From Prevotellaceae bacterium (GTDB lineage: Bacteria > Bacteroidota > Bacteroidia > Bacteroidales > Bacteroidaceae): a stretch of DNA of 7,735 bases. The stretch spans positions 1 through 7,735 of the forward strand of contig JAISIB010000078.1 in the NCBI GenBank assembly GCA_031262265.1, written 5' to 3'. This document shows positions 1 to 4,979 of the stretch, one piece after another. The first letter of the stretch is position 1. Each line of letters starts with the position of its first letter. The position numbers were made by a program, and so were the translations under genes. The notes under the pieces were generated by a model. It did not search any database. It was not told where the DNA came from and saw only the letters and a program-made list of their open reading frames with translations.

Positions 1-36
1 AATCAGGTAATGGGACGTACATCCCATTACCTGATT
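1..36 (-). terminator. Perfect inverted repeat, probable terminator of tRNA-Gly
   Basis: A 15-bp perfect inverted repeat (1-15 with 22-36) surrounds a 6-base loop (cgtaca). It lies 20 bases past the 3' end of the minus-strand tRNA-Gly, the usual place for an intrinsic terminator. The T-run expected on the minus strand would fall left of position 1, outside the window, so it cannot be checked. The repeat could instead terminate a plus-strand gene ending left of the window, or serve both strands. Confidence 0.55.
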
Positions 37-56
37 GCCAAATTGCTTATTCTTAG

Positions 57-129
57 AGCGGCAAACGGGGCTCGAACCCGCGACCTGCGGCTTGGGAAGC
101 CGCCGCTCTACCAACTGAGCTATTGCCGC
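57..129 (-). tRNA. tRNA-Gly, anticodon CCC
   Basis: On the minus strand the sequence folds into a complete 73-base cloverleaf. The acceptor stem GCGGCAA pairs with TTGCCGC, the D arm carries AGTTGGTA, and the anticodon stem GCGGC/GCCGC holds the loop TTCCCAA. The T arm contains TTCGAGC closed by GCGGG/CCCGT. The anticodon at positions 34-36 is CCC, which reads the glycine codon GGG. The discriminator base is T, and the next three bases are CTA, so the CCA end is not encoded and must be added by the tRNA nucleotidyltransferase. It is a single tRNA gene with a promoter-like sequence about 30 bases upstream and a hairpin 20 bases downstream. Confidence 0.96.
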
Positions 130-159
130 CTGCATATTTCCTCTTTTGAATAGGCGGTG

Positions 160-187
160 CAAATATAAAGTTTATTTCTGACTCCAA
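160..187 (-). promoter_or_regulatory. Probable Bacteroidetes-type promoter of tRNA-Gly
   Basis: On the minus strand positions 167-160 read TATATTTG, a full match to the Bacteroidetes -7 consensus TAnnTTTG. A TTG at 187-185 may be the -33 box, but the spacing of 17 bases is slightly short. Transcription would start near 153, about 24 bases before the mature tRNA. It lies between the stop codon of the ABC ATPase and the tRNA, so the tRNA can be expressed independently of that gene. Confidence 0.5.
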
Positions 188-213
188 CGGCGTATAGGAC
201 GTTTTTTGCGAGG

Positions 214-960
214 TCAGGGGGCGCGAAACAAATCTTCGGGCACCTGAAAGAACTCCTCCAAAATGCCGGTTCCGGATAGCTCATCCGGAGCATGAATGAC
301 AATGCCGTCTCGATTCATGAGCCAAAGACGATCACATATACGGAGTGTCAACTCTACGTCGTGCGTAGAGAGAAAAATAGTCTTTCCAAGTTGGCGACAC
401 AAGTCGCGGAGCAATTGCATCAACTCTATTTTGCTGGGAAAGTCCAAGAATGCGGTCGGTTCATCCAAGATAATAATAGGCGTCTCTTGTGCCAATGCTT
501 TTGCGATAAGTGCTTTTTGACGTTCCCCGTCACTTAGCGTATTCACCAACCTGTCCGCCAACGTTTCGATGTGTATCGATTCCATCGCCTGCTCCACCGC
601 TCGGCAGTCGCTTGCCGTTAGTTTTCCCCAGAAACCGGTATACGGAGTTCTACCCAAAGCTACCAACTCACGCACGGTCAGATGTTCTACGTCCGGCTTA
701 TCCGTAAGCACTACCGCGACGGCTTGCGCCAACTCGTGAGTAGCGTAGTCATTCATCGAACGGTCAAGCATATACATACATCCTTTCAAAGCAGGCTGAA
801 AACCTGACAATGTTCGCAGAAGCGTGGACTTCCCGACGCCATTGACGCCCATTAAGCACGTAAGTTCGCCACTCCATACCTCCGCACATAGATCTGAGGC
901 TACGATCATGCCTTCATATCCGATGCTCAAACTTTCTATCCGAATCGTTGCTCTTTTCAT
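214..960 (-). CDS. ABC transporter ATP-binding protein, FecE/BtuD family
   Basis: A 248-residue ATPase subunit of an importer of the iron-siderophore, heme or cobalamin class. It would sit on the cytoplasmic face of the inner membrane and drive uptake through a FecCD/BtuC-type permease. Visible motifs are Walker A GVNGVGKST (38-46), signature LSDGE (142-146, in place of the usual LSGGQ), Walker B IIILDE (162-167), D-loop FLD (171-173) and the switch histidine in STHD (H200). The stretch RTPYTGFWG (104-112) is typical of the FecE branch. The Q-loop glutamine is not evident: the region reads VVLTDKPD (83-90). Length is normal for the family. The start at 960 gives an N-terminus that aligns with the family; no Shine-Dalgarno sequence precedes it, which is normal for Bacteroidetes. 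No permease, binding protein or TonB receptor gene is in view, so the substrate is unknown. Family assignment is secure; substrate is not. Confidence 0.93.
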   Translation of the reverse strand: MKRATIRIESLSIGYEGMIVASDLCAEVWSGELTCLMGVNGVGKSTLLRTLSGFQPALKGCMYMLDRSMNDYATHELAQAVAVVLTDKPDVEHLTVRELVALGRTPYTGFWGKLTASDCRAVEQAMESIHIETLADRLVNTLSDGERQKALIAKALAQETPIIILDEPTAFLDFPSKIELMQLLRDLCRQLGKTIFLSTHDVELTLRICDRLWLMNRDGIVIHAPDELSGTGILEEFFQVPEDLFRAP

Positions 961-1004
961 ATCTTACTATATAGCTTCGTGCACAAAATTGCGCGAAATG
1001 CGGA

Positions 1005-1012
1005 CAAAAGTA
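1005..1012 (-). promoter_or_regulatory. Possible -7 box for the ABC ATPase gene
   Basis: Minus-strand positions 1012-1005 read TACTTTTG, matching TAnnTTTG, 44 bases upstream of the ATPase start codon. A TTTG exists at 1041-1038, but the 25-base spacing is longer than the usual 19-21, so the -33 element is uncertain. If real, it is divergent to the greA promoter about 70 bases away. Confidence 0.4.
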
Positions 1013-1054
1013 ACGAATTGAATATTAAAACATGTTACAAAACAGATATTTTTC

Positions 1055-1086
1055 ATTGCAATACATATTATAAAAGCCTACCTTTG
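1055..1086 (+). promoter_or_regulatory. Probable promoter of the greA-HIT operon
   Basis: The -7 box TACCTTTG (1079-1086) matches the Bacteroidetes consensus TAnnTTTG. ATTG at 1055-1058 supplies the -33 element with 20 bases between TTG and the -7 box. Transcription should begin near 1092, giving a leader of about 88 bases before greA. No other plus-strand gene lies upstream in the window, so this is the likely source of greA transcription. Confidence 0.65.
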
Positions 1087-1104
1087 TAACGTTTTTAAGT
1101 AGGG

Positions 1105-1140
1105 ATTCCGGCATGGATGTTTTGTCGGGATTCTTTTTTA
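1105..1140 (+). terminator. Terminator-like hairpin in the greA leader (possible attenuator)
   Basis: Bases 1105-1113 (ATTCCGGCA) pair with 1123-1131 (TGTCGGGAT) as a 9-bp stem with two G-U pairs and a 9-base loop, followed directly by the T-rich run 1131-1139. This is the structure of an intrinsic terminator on the plus strand. It lies inside the predicted greA leader, about 13 bases after the predicted start of transcription. No plus-strand gene upstream in the window needs terminating, and the minus strand lacks a matching T-run, so premature termination of greA transcripts is the simplest reading. A purely structural leader element is the alternative. Confidence 0.5.
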
Positions 1141-1165
1141 TTTGTAAAAATTATACTAAATATAT

Positions 1166-1172
1166 AAGGAGG
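1166..1172 (+). promoter_or_regulatory. Strong Shine-Dalgarno site of greA
   Basis: AAGGAGG lies 7 bases before the greA ATG, ideal sequence and spacing for pairing with the 3' end of 16S rRNA. It fixes the start at 1180 rather than the internal ATG at codon 4. Other genes in this window (the ABC ATPase, HIT, malQ and the macroglobulin) show no such site, as expected for Bacteroidetes. Confidence 0.85.
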
Positions 1173-1179
1173 TTACAAT

Positions 1180-1644
1180 ATGGCTTATATGTCAGAAGAA
1201 GGTTACAAGAAGTTAGTCGAAGAACTAAAAGTCTTGGAATCGGTGCAACGCCCGGAAATATCGCGCCAAATAGCAGAAGCGCGCGATAAAGGAGACTTAT
1301 CGGAAAATGCCGAGTACGATGCGGCCAAAGAGGCGCAAGGTATGTTGGAAATGAAGATTAATAAACTCAAAACAATTATCGCCGATGCAAAAATTATCGA
1401 TACTTCTAAGCTAAATACCGATAGTGTGCAAGTGCTCAACAAGGTAGAATTGAAAAACATGGGCAATGGTGTGAAGATGACCTACACGCTTGTTCCCGAG
1501 AGCGAAGCTAATTTGAAAGAGGGTAAGATTGCGGTCAATACGCCCATAGCTCAAGGTCTTCTCGGCAAGAAGATAGGCGACGTAGCGGAAATCAAAGTGC
1601 CGCAAGGAATCATCAAATTGGAAGTACTCAGTATCTCCTTCTAA
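1180..1644 (+). CDS. greA: Transcription elongation factor GreA
   Basis: GreA binds in the secondary channel of RNA polymerase and stimulates cleavage of the 3' end of backtracked RNA so that stalled complexes resume elongation; it acts in the cytoplasm. The 154-residue product has the normal length. Residues 1-75 form the antiparallel coiled coil, with the diagnostic tip motif GDLSENAEYDAAKE (38-51). D39 and E42 correspond to the acidic residues of E. coli GreA that help hold the catalytic magnesium. Residues about 80-154 are the FKBP-like C-terminal domain, with SPIA/GLLGKK-type conservation seen as TPIAQGLLGKK (121-131). It is the first gene of a probable two-gene operon with the HIT protein. 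Expression is probably shaped by the leader hairpin and the strong Shine-Dalgarno site described separately. GreB is less likely, since residues near the tip match GreA best. Confidence 0.98.
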   Translation: MAYMSEEGYKKLVEELKVLESVQRPEISRQIAEARDKGDLSENAEYDAAKEAQGMLEMKINKLKTIIADAKIIDTSKLNTDSVQVLNKVELKNMGNGVKMTYTLVPESEANLKEGKIAVNTPIAQGLLGKKIGDVAEIKVPQGIIKLEVLSISF

Positions 1645-1657
1645 AACGAACCTTTCC

Positions 1658-2056
1658 ATGGCAACTATATTCAGTCGAATCATCGCCGGCGAGATTCCGT
1701 GTCACAAGATCGCCGAAGACGAACGCTTTATCGCTTTCTTGGATGTAAATCCGTTAGTCAAAGGACATACGTTGGTCGTTCCGAAACGGGAAATCGACTA
1801 TATCTTTGATTTGCCCGACGCAGAATTGGCAGCAATGAACGTTTTTGCCAAACAGGTGGCACAAGGATTGCGACAAGCCATCCCTTGTAAACGCATCGGC
1901 GTAGCGGTTATCGGATTGGAGGTACCGCACGCGCACATCCACCTCATACCTTTGCAGGCCGAGTCGGATATGATTTTCTCAAAACCCCGTTTGAAACTGA
2001 CTAATGAAGAGTTCGTAGAAATTGCTGCAAGTATCCGCAGCCACGTAACTCTATAA
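1658..2056 (+). CDS. HIT-family nucleotide-binding hydrolase (HinT-like)
   Basis: A 132-residue protein of the histidine triad superfamily, close to the Hint/PKCI branch. These are cytoplasmic dimers that hydrolyse nucleoside phosphoramidates and related adenylates. The triad reads H91-A-H93-I-H95-L-I; by family rule the middle histidine, H93, is the nucleophile. The N-terminal part has the family pattern IFSRIIAGEIPCHKIAED (4-21) and NPLVKGHTLVVPK (31-43), which build the purine pocket. Length is usual. It starts 13 bases after the greA stop with no promoter or terminator between, so it should be co-transcribed with greA. No Shine-Dalgarno site precedes the ATG at 1658, so translation may rely on the usual Bacteroidetes initiation route or on coupling to greA. 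The physiological substrate is not known from the sequence. Confidence 0.93.
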   Translation: MATIFSRIIAGEIPCHKIAEDERFIAFLDVNPLVKGHTLVVPKREIDYIFDLPDAELAAMNVFAKQVAQGLRQAIPCKRIGVAVIGLEVPHAHIHLIPLQAESDMIFSKPRLKLTNEEFVEIAASIRSHVTL

Positions 2057-2070
2057 TTCTCTGTCGCAGA

Positions 2071-2102
2071 AAAAGAATGCCGGCAACGACGACCGGCCTT
2101 TT
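2071..2102. terminator. Bidirectional terminator between the HIT gene and malQ
   Basis: The stem GCCGG/CCGGC (2079-2083 with 2093-2097) has a 9-base loop. The flanking AAAAG (2071-2075) and CTTTT (2098-2102) can extend the stem past a small bulge. The plus strand follows with CTTTT, and the minus strand follows with CATTCTTTTTC, so it can end transcripts from both convergent genes. Confidence 0.7.
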
Positions 2103-2109
2103 GAAAATA

Positions 2110-2135
2110 TTGGAGTAGCCCGCAAGCTACTCCAA
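2110..2135. terminator. Perfect hairpin overlapping the end of malQ
   Basis: A perfect 10-bp inverted repeat (2110-2119 with 2126-2135) has a 6-base loop (CCGCAA). The malQ stop codon and its last two codons lie in the right arm. On the minus strand it is followed by ATATTTTC and then by the second hairpin; on the plus strand it is followed by CTTTGTTTG. Together the two hairpins form a tandem terminator for the convergent genes. Confidence 0.65.
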
Positions 2136-4685
2136 CTTTGTTTGATCCCTTTGGACAAGTCTTTTGATATGTTCGTTCAGGGATTTGTTACTTAGCAACT
2201 CTTCGATTGTCATAGGCATACGCCATGACCAACAATACGGCGTAATTGCGGGATTATTGATACGTTCATTTTCGACATTGAAGCCGACTTCACTTCGTCT
2301 CACACTTTCTTCTATAGACAACCAGTCTTGTAATAACAAAATGGTCAGCATGGATGAACTTTGCAAGTGGAGTTTTACGATTTCCTCGCACAACGCAGGC
2401 GTCGCCGTCTTCGGAGCTTTGTCTTTCCGACCAAGTACTTCTCCGTAATAACGCGCAGCTAAATCTTTGTCTTCTTCCCACCAACCGCGCAACGTAGACA
2501 TATCATGCGTAGAAAGCATACAAACCGAACGATAAGGGTAACGGCTCGTATCACCGAACGTATTACCAAATTCTTTCGGCATGCGCTGTATTTCAAGACT
2601 GAGTATCTGCAACTCATTCATTACCTCGCTCACACCTGCGGGTATCATCCCTAAATCTTCGCCGCACGGGAGCATACGCGTAGCATCAATCAGCGCAGGA
2701 AGTTGTCGCATCGCATTTTCTTTCCAAAACTCCGTGTGCCTACGATAGAAGTAATCATCATATAACGCATCATACGCTCGCTTTTGAACTGTCGACAGAT
2801 GATTATATGCGGGAATCCTATGCATATCAATGCGCGGATGAAATTTTCCGTGCTCTTTCCAGTCGGAAAGAAAGAGAGATGGGAGAAAACGAATGCCATA
2901 TTTGCGAATTTCCGGCATTGATAATGGTAACGCCGGCATAAAATATCCGTGGCAGCCCCTTTTTGCTTTTGAGCGCGGCATTTGCCAGATCCGGAAGAAG
3001 CCCAGTATATGATCTATCCGATACGCGTCGAAATATTCCGACATCTTCCGGAGACGTTTTACCCACCAGCTATAACCGTCTTTCGCCATCTCGTTCCAAT
3101 TATAAACGGGGAAACCCCATTCTTGACCGTTCTCCGAAAAAGCATCGGGCGGCGCACCGACCTGATGCTCAACGTCGAAATAGGCAGGCTTCGTCCATGT
3201 TTCCACACTATACCGGCTGACTCCGATAGGAATATCACCTTTCAACACGACGCCCTTGCTGTGCGCATATAGCGAAGCGGCTTTTAGTTGTTTGTGCAAA
3301 TGATATTGTAAGTAGTAATGGAAGGCAATTTCTTTATAGTAAGTCCCGTTCGGATCACATAGTCGCCGAACGGCATCAGTCGTATAGACGGCATACTCTT
3401 CCCAGTGAGTAAAGTTGACAGTGTGGTATCTATCTCGCAGGAAACAGAAAGCTGCGTACGGTTCCAACCAATCTGCGTTGTCTCGCACAAAGGCTTGAAA
3501 ATCTTCCAAAGCCAGACAGGATGCTCCCTCTTGTTGGTATATGCGGCGAAAGTATTCCCATTTATGAGTAGCTACTTCCTTATAATGTTCTTCGGGAGAG
3601 TTGTTGAAATGAGCGAGAGAGTTATTTGAATGAGCGGGAGAGTTATCGGACTCTTCAAGGGAGTTATTGTTCAAAGCGCGTTGCAACTGAGCATAACGCT
3701 TGCAAGTTATAGCCGAATCTATCGTGCCTAATTGGCGCATATCCAAATATAGCGGATGTAGCGCGTAGACGGAGATGCAATTATAGGGATAAGAATCCTC
3801 CCAACGCCGCTTTGCCGTCGTATCACACACCGGTAGCAGTTGTAGCACCTTTTGTCCGGTCAGAGCGACCCAATCTATCATTTGTTTCAGGTCGCCGAAA
3901 TCACCTATCCCAAAACTTCTTTCCGAACGTAACGAGAAAACGGGTATGGCCGTACCCGCCGCGTACCACAACGGCAGGCCAAAATCCGGCGGGCAATCCT
4001 CTCGAACCAACGTCTCATAGTCTCGGATCGCTAACTCTTCTATCCGCCGATTTGCGCCGGCTTCCCAGCGTTCAATACAACGGGTCTCCTTATTATATAA
4101 TACGTACTTATATTCTATAGGATACGTGAACTGCGTAGCATCCCATGCGATCTCCCACTCAGGGAAGCCCGCATCGCTCAATTGATTAGTCTCCGACCAT
4201 TCCCAATTACCCAAAATAGACTGATTGCCGCAGACGGCGATGGTATACGGCTCAGGTATGCGCGGCGCATGCAGTTTCAAGCGTAATCCGCACGTATATG
4301 GTTTGCGTACGGGTAACGGATCGGTGCGCCGCAACCATACATCCGTAAACGCAGAACTAAACAAGTGCGCCTCCGTCGGTTTGTCGCGCCATTTATCGTA
4401 TAGACAAAATTCTTTTTGCGGATTATCGCCTAAATAGATCGTTCGACGCAAGCCCTGCCATTCGCGACGCAGGCAAGCAGAATCTCTACAAAGACAATAA
4501 GTGTACGTGAACGAGTCCGTATCGGGTTGTTCGACCTGTATTTCAGCCGACCAATTGACTCCATCGACCGTTTGCAAGATCAATGCTTCGGACAAATGGC
4601 CATTACCCAATTCGGGCAACGAACCTACTACGCGGATTTCTTCACCCCAACGAGTGTAGTATTCAAGATGAAAGGAGAGTATCAT
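2127..4685 (-). CDS. malQ: 4-alpha-glucanotransferase (amylomaltase), DPE2-like, with two CBM20 domains
   Basis: An 852-residue cytoplasmic disproportionating enzyme that transfers 1,4-alpha-glucan segments between maltodextrins or onto glycogen, releasing glucose. Residues about 1-100 and 130-215 look like two starch-binding CBM20 domains; the second has GNWEW (159-163) and the RWEAGANR pattern (206-213) typical of the ligand site. The GH77 catalytic domain runs from about 240 to the end. The presumed nucleophile is D558 in YRIDHILGF, the acid/base E676 in GEDLGMI, and the third catalytic aspartate D728 in STHDMST; all three are intact. The CBM20-CBM20-GH77 order and the size match the DPE2 type of plants and Bacteroidetes, not the roughly 500-690-residue classical MalQ. 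No signal peptide is present. An insert at 340-367 consists of four heptad repeats (separate entry). The gene appears monocistronic: a tRNA terminator lies upstream and tandem hairpins lie downstream. No Shine-Dalgarno sequence precedes the ATG. Confidence 0.95.
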   Translation of the reverse strand: MILSFHLEYYTRWGEEIRVVGSLPELGNGHLSEALILQTVDGVNWSAEIQVEQPDTDSFTYTYCLCRDSACLRREWQGLRRTIYLGDNPQKEFCLYDKWRDKPTEAHLFSSAFTDVWLRRTDPLPVRKPYTCGLRLKLHAPRIPEPYTIAVCGNQSILGNWEWSETNQLSDAGFPEWEIAWDATQFTYPIEYKYVLYNKETRCIERWEAGANRRIEELAIRDYETLVREDCPPDFGLPLWYAAGTAIPVFSLRSERSFGIGDFGDLKQMIDWVALTGQKVLQLLPVCDTTAKRRWEDSYPYNCISVYALHPLYLDMRQLGTIDSAITCKRYAQLQRALNNNSLEESDNSPAHSNNSLAHFNNSPEEHYKEVATHKWEYFRRIYQQEGASCLALEDFQAFVRDNADWLEPYAAFCFLRDRYHTVNFTHWEEYAVYTTDAVRRLCDPNGTYYKEIAFHYYLQYHLHKQLKAASLYAHSKGVVLKGDIPIGVSRYSVETWTKPAYFDVEHQVGAPPDAFSENGQEWGFPVYNWNEMAKDGYSWWVKRLRKMSEYFDAYRIDHILGFFRIWQMPRSKAKRGCHGYFMPALPLSMPEIRKYGIRFLPSLFLSDWKEHGKFHPRIDMHRIPAYNHLSTVQKRAYDALYDDYFYRRHTEFWKENAMRQLPALIDATRMLPCGEDLGMIPAGVSEVMNELQILSLEIQRMPKEFGNTFGDTSRYPYRSVCMLSTHDMSTLRGWWEEDKDLAARYYGEVLGRKDKAPKTATPALCEEIVKLHLQSSSMLTILLLQDWLSIEESVRRSEVGFNVENERINNPAITPYCWSWRMPMTIEELLSNKSLNEHIKRLVQRDQTKLE
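3585..3668 (-). repeat. Four tandem 21-bp repeats inside malQ
   Basis: Four in-frame, imperfect 21-base units encode heptads at residues 340-346 (NNSLEES), 347-353 (DNSPAHS), 354-360 (NNSLAHF) and 361-367 (NNSPEEH). The consensus is [N/D]-N-S-[L/P]-x-x-x. At DNA level the units share a GGGAGAGTTATT-like core on the plus strand and are close enough to suggest recent duplication. The segment is polar and probably a disordered loop between two conserved parts of the catalytic domain. Confidence 0.85.
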
Positions 4686-4724
4686 AATGGTTGTAAACGT
4701 ATGACTACATGCCGGTGTCTACCG

Positions 4725-4760
4725 AAAAGTAAAGGACTTACGATTTCTCGTAAGTCCTTT
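4725..4760 (-). terminator. Terminator of tRNA-Val
   Basis: A perfect 13-bp stem (4731-4743 with 4748-4760) has a 4-base loop. It begins 8 bases past the encoded CCA of the minus-strand tRNA-Val and is followed on that strand by ACTTTTC. The plus-strand flank CTTTTTA also gives a T-run, but no plus-strand transcript is expected to arrive there. It separates the tRNA from malQ. Confidence 0.85.
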
Positions 4761-4767
4761 CTTTTTA

Positions 4768-4845
4768 TGGTGGGCGTTGAGGGATTCGAACCCCCGACCC
4801 TCTGCTTGTAAGGCAGACGCTCTGAACCAGCTGAGCTAAACGCCC
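4768..4845 (-). tRNA. tRNA-Val, anticodon TAC
   Basis: The minus strand folds into a full cloverleaf. The acceptor stem GGGCGTT pairs with AACGCCC, the D arm contains AGCTGGTTCA, the anticodon stem is TCTGC/GCAGA with loop CTTACAA, and the T arm has TTCGAAT between GGGGG and CCCTC. Anticodon TAC reads GUA and, with wobble, other valine codons. The discriminator is A (4771), and the CCA end is encoded at 4770-4768, unlike the tRNA-Gly in this window. Without CCA the tRNA is 75 bases (4771-4845). It has its own promoter and terminator. Confidence 0.97.
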
Positions 4846-4893
4846 TTGTTTTCGTTTTCGAGTATCGTTATCTCCTCGCTCGGAAATCTGTTG

Positions 4894-4924
4894 CAAAGGT
4901 ACAGCTTCTTTTGATATTAGCAAA
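4894..4924 (-). promoter_or_regulatory. Promoter of tRNA-Val
   Basis: On the minus strand TTTG (4924-4921) and TACCTTTG (4901-4894) are separated by exactly 19 bases, an excellent match to the Bacteroidetes housekeeping sigma consensus TTTG-N19-TAnnTTTG. Transcription should start near 4887, about 40 bases before the mature tRNA. Confidence 0.8.
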
Positions 4925-4952
4925 CTATGCGCTGGTTTTTTTTCATTTTCTC

Positions 4953-4960
4953 TATCTTTG
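4953..4960 (+). promoter_or_regulatory. Promoter -7 box of the alpha-2-macroglobulin gene
   Basis: TATCTTTG is a full match to TAnnTTTG and lies 20 bases before the ATG at 4980. The expected -33 region (about 4930-4935, GCTGG) fits poorly, with a T-rich tract between the two. Transcription would start near 4967, leaving a leader of only about 13 bases. Confidence 0.6.
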
Positions 4961-4979
4961 TACGCAAAAGCATCGGTAT

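Noticed and set aside
292..1021. Plus-strand frames of 65-81 codons opposite the ABC ATPase
   Set aside because: The minus frame has all ABC ATPase motifs; the plus frames are its shadows and have no recognisable features.
961..1179. Riboswitch in the ABC ATPase/greA intergenic region, such as a cobalamin element for the transporter gene
   Set aside because: The ATPase leader is too short (about 40-50 bases) for a cobalamin riboswitch and no B12-box-like sequence is visible; the only structure seen is the plus-strand hairpin before greA.
1113..1289. 58-codon plus-strand frame starting inside the greA leader hairpin, a possible leader peptide
   Set aside because: No ribosome binding site precedes it, it runs far into greA in another frame, and its composition is not protein-like. 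It does not end before greA as an attenuator peptide normally would.
1203..1683. Minus-strand frames opposite greA (1203-1466 and 1411-1683)
   Set aside because: They are antisense to a well-conserved greA and the start of the HIT gene, with no independent support.
3585..3677. The 21-bp repeats as a CRISPR-like or regulator-binding array
   Set aside because: Units abut with no spacers, keep the malQ frame and encode regular heptads, so a coding tandem repeat explains them fully.
4527..4811. Plus-strand frame of 94 codons ending in GVEGFEPPTLCL
   Set aside because: The ending is the well-known false translation of the antisense strand of a tRNA gene; here it covers tRNA-Val. The rest is antisense to malQ and shows no family pattern.
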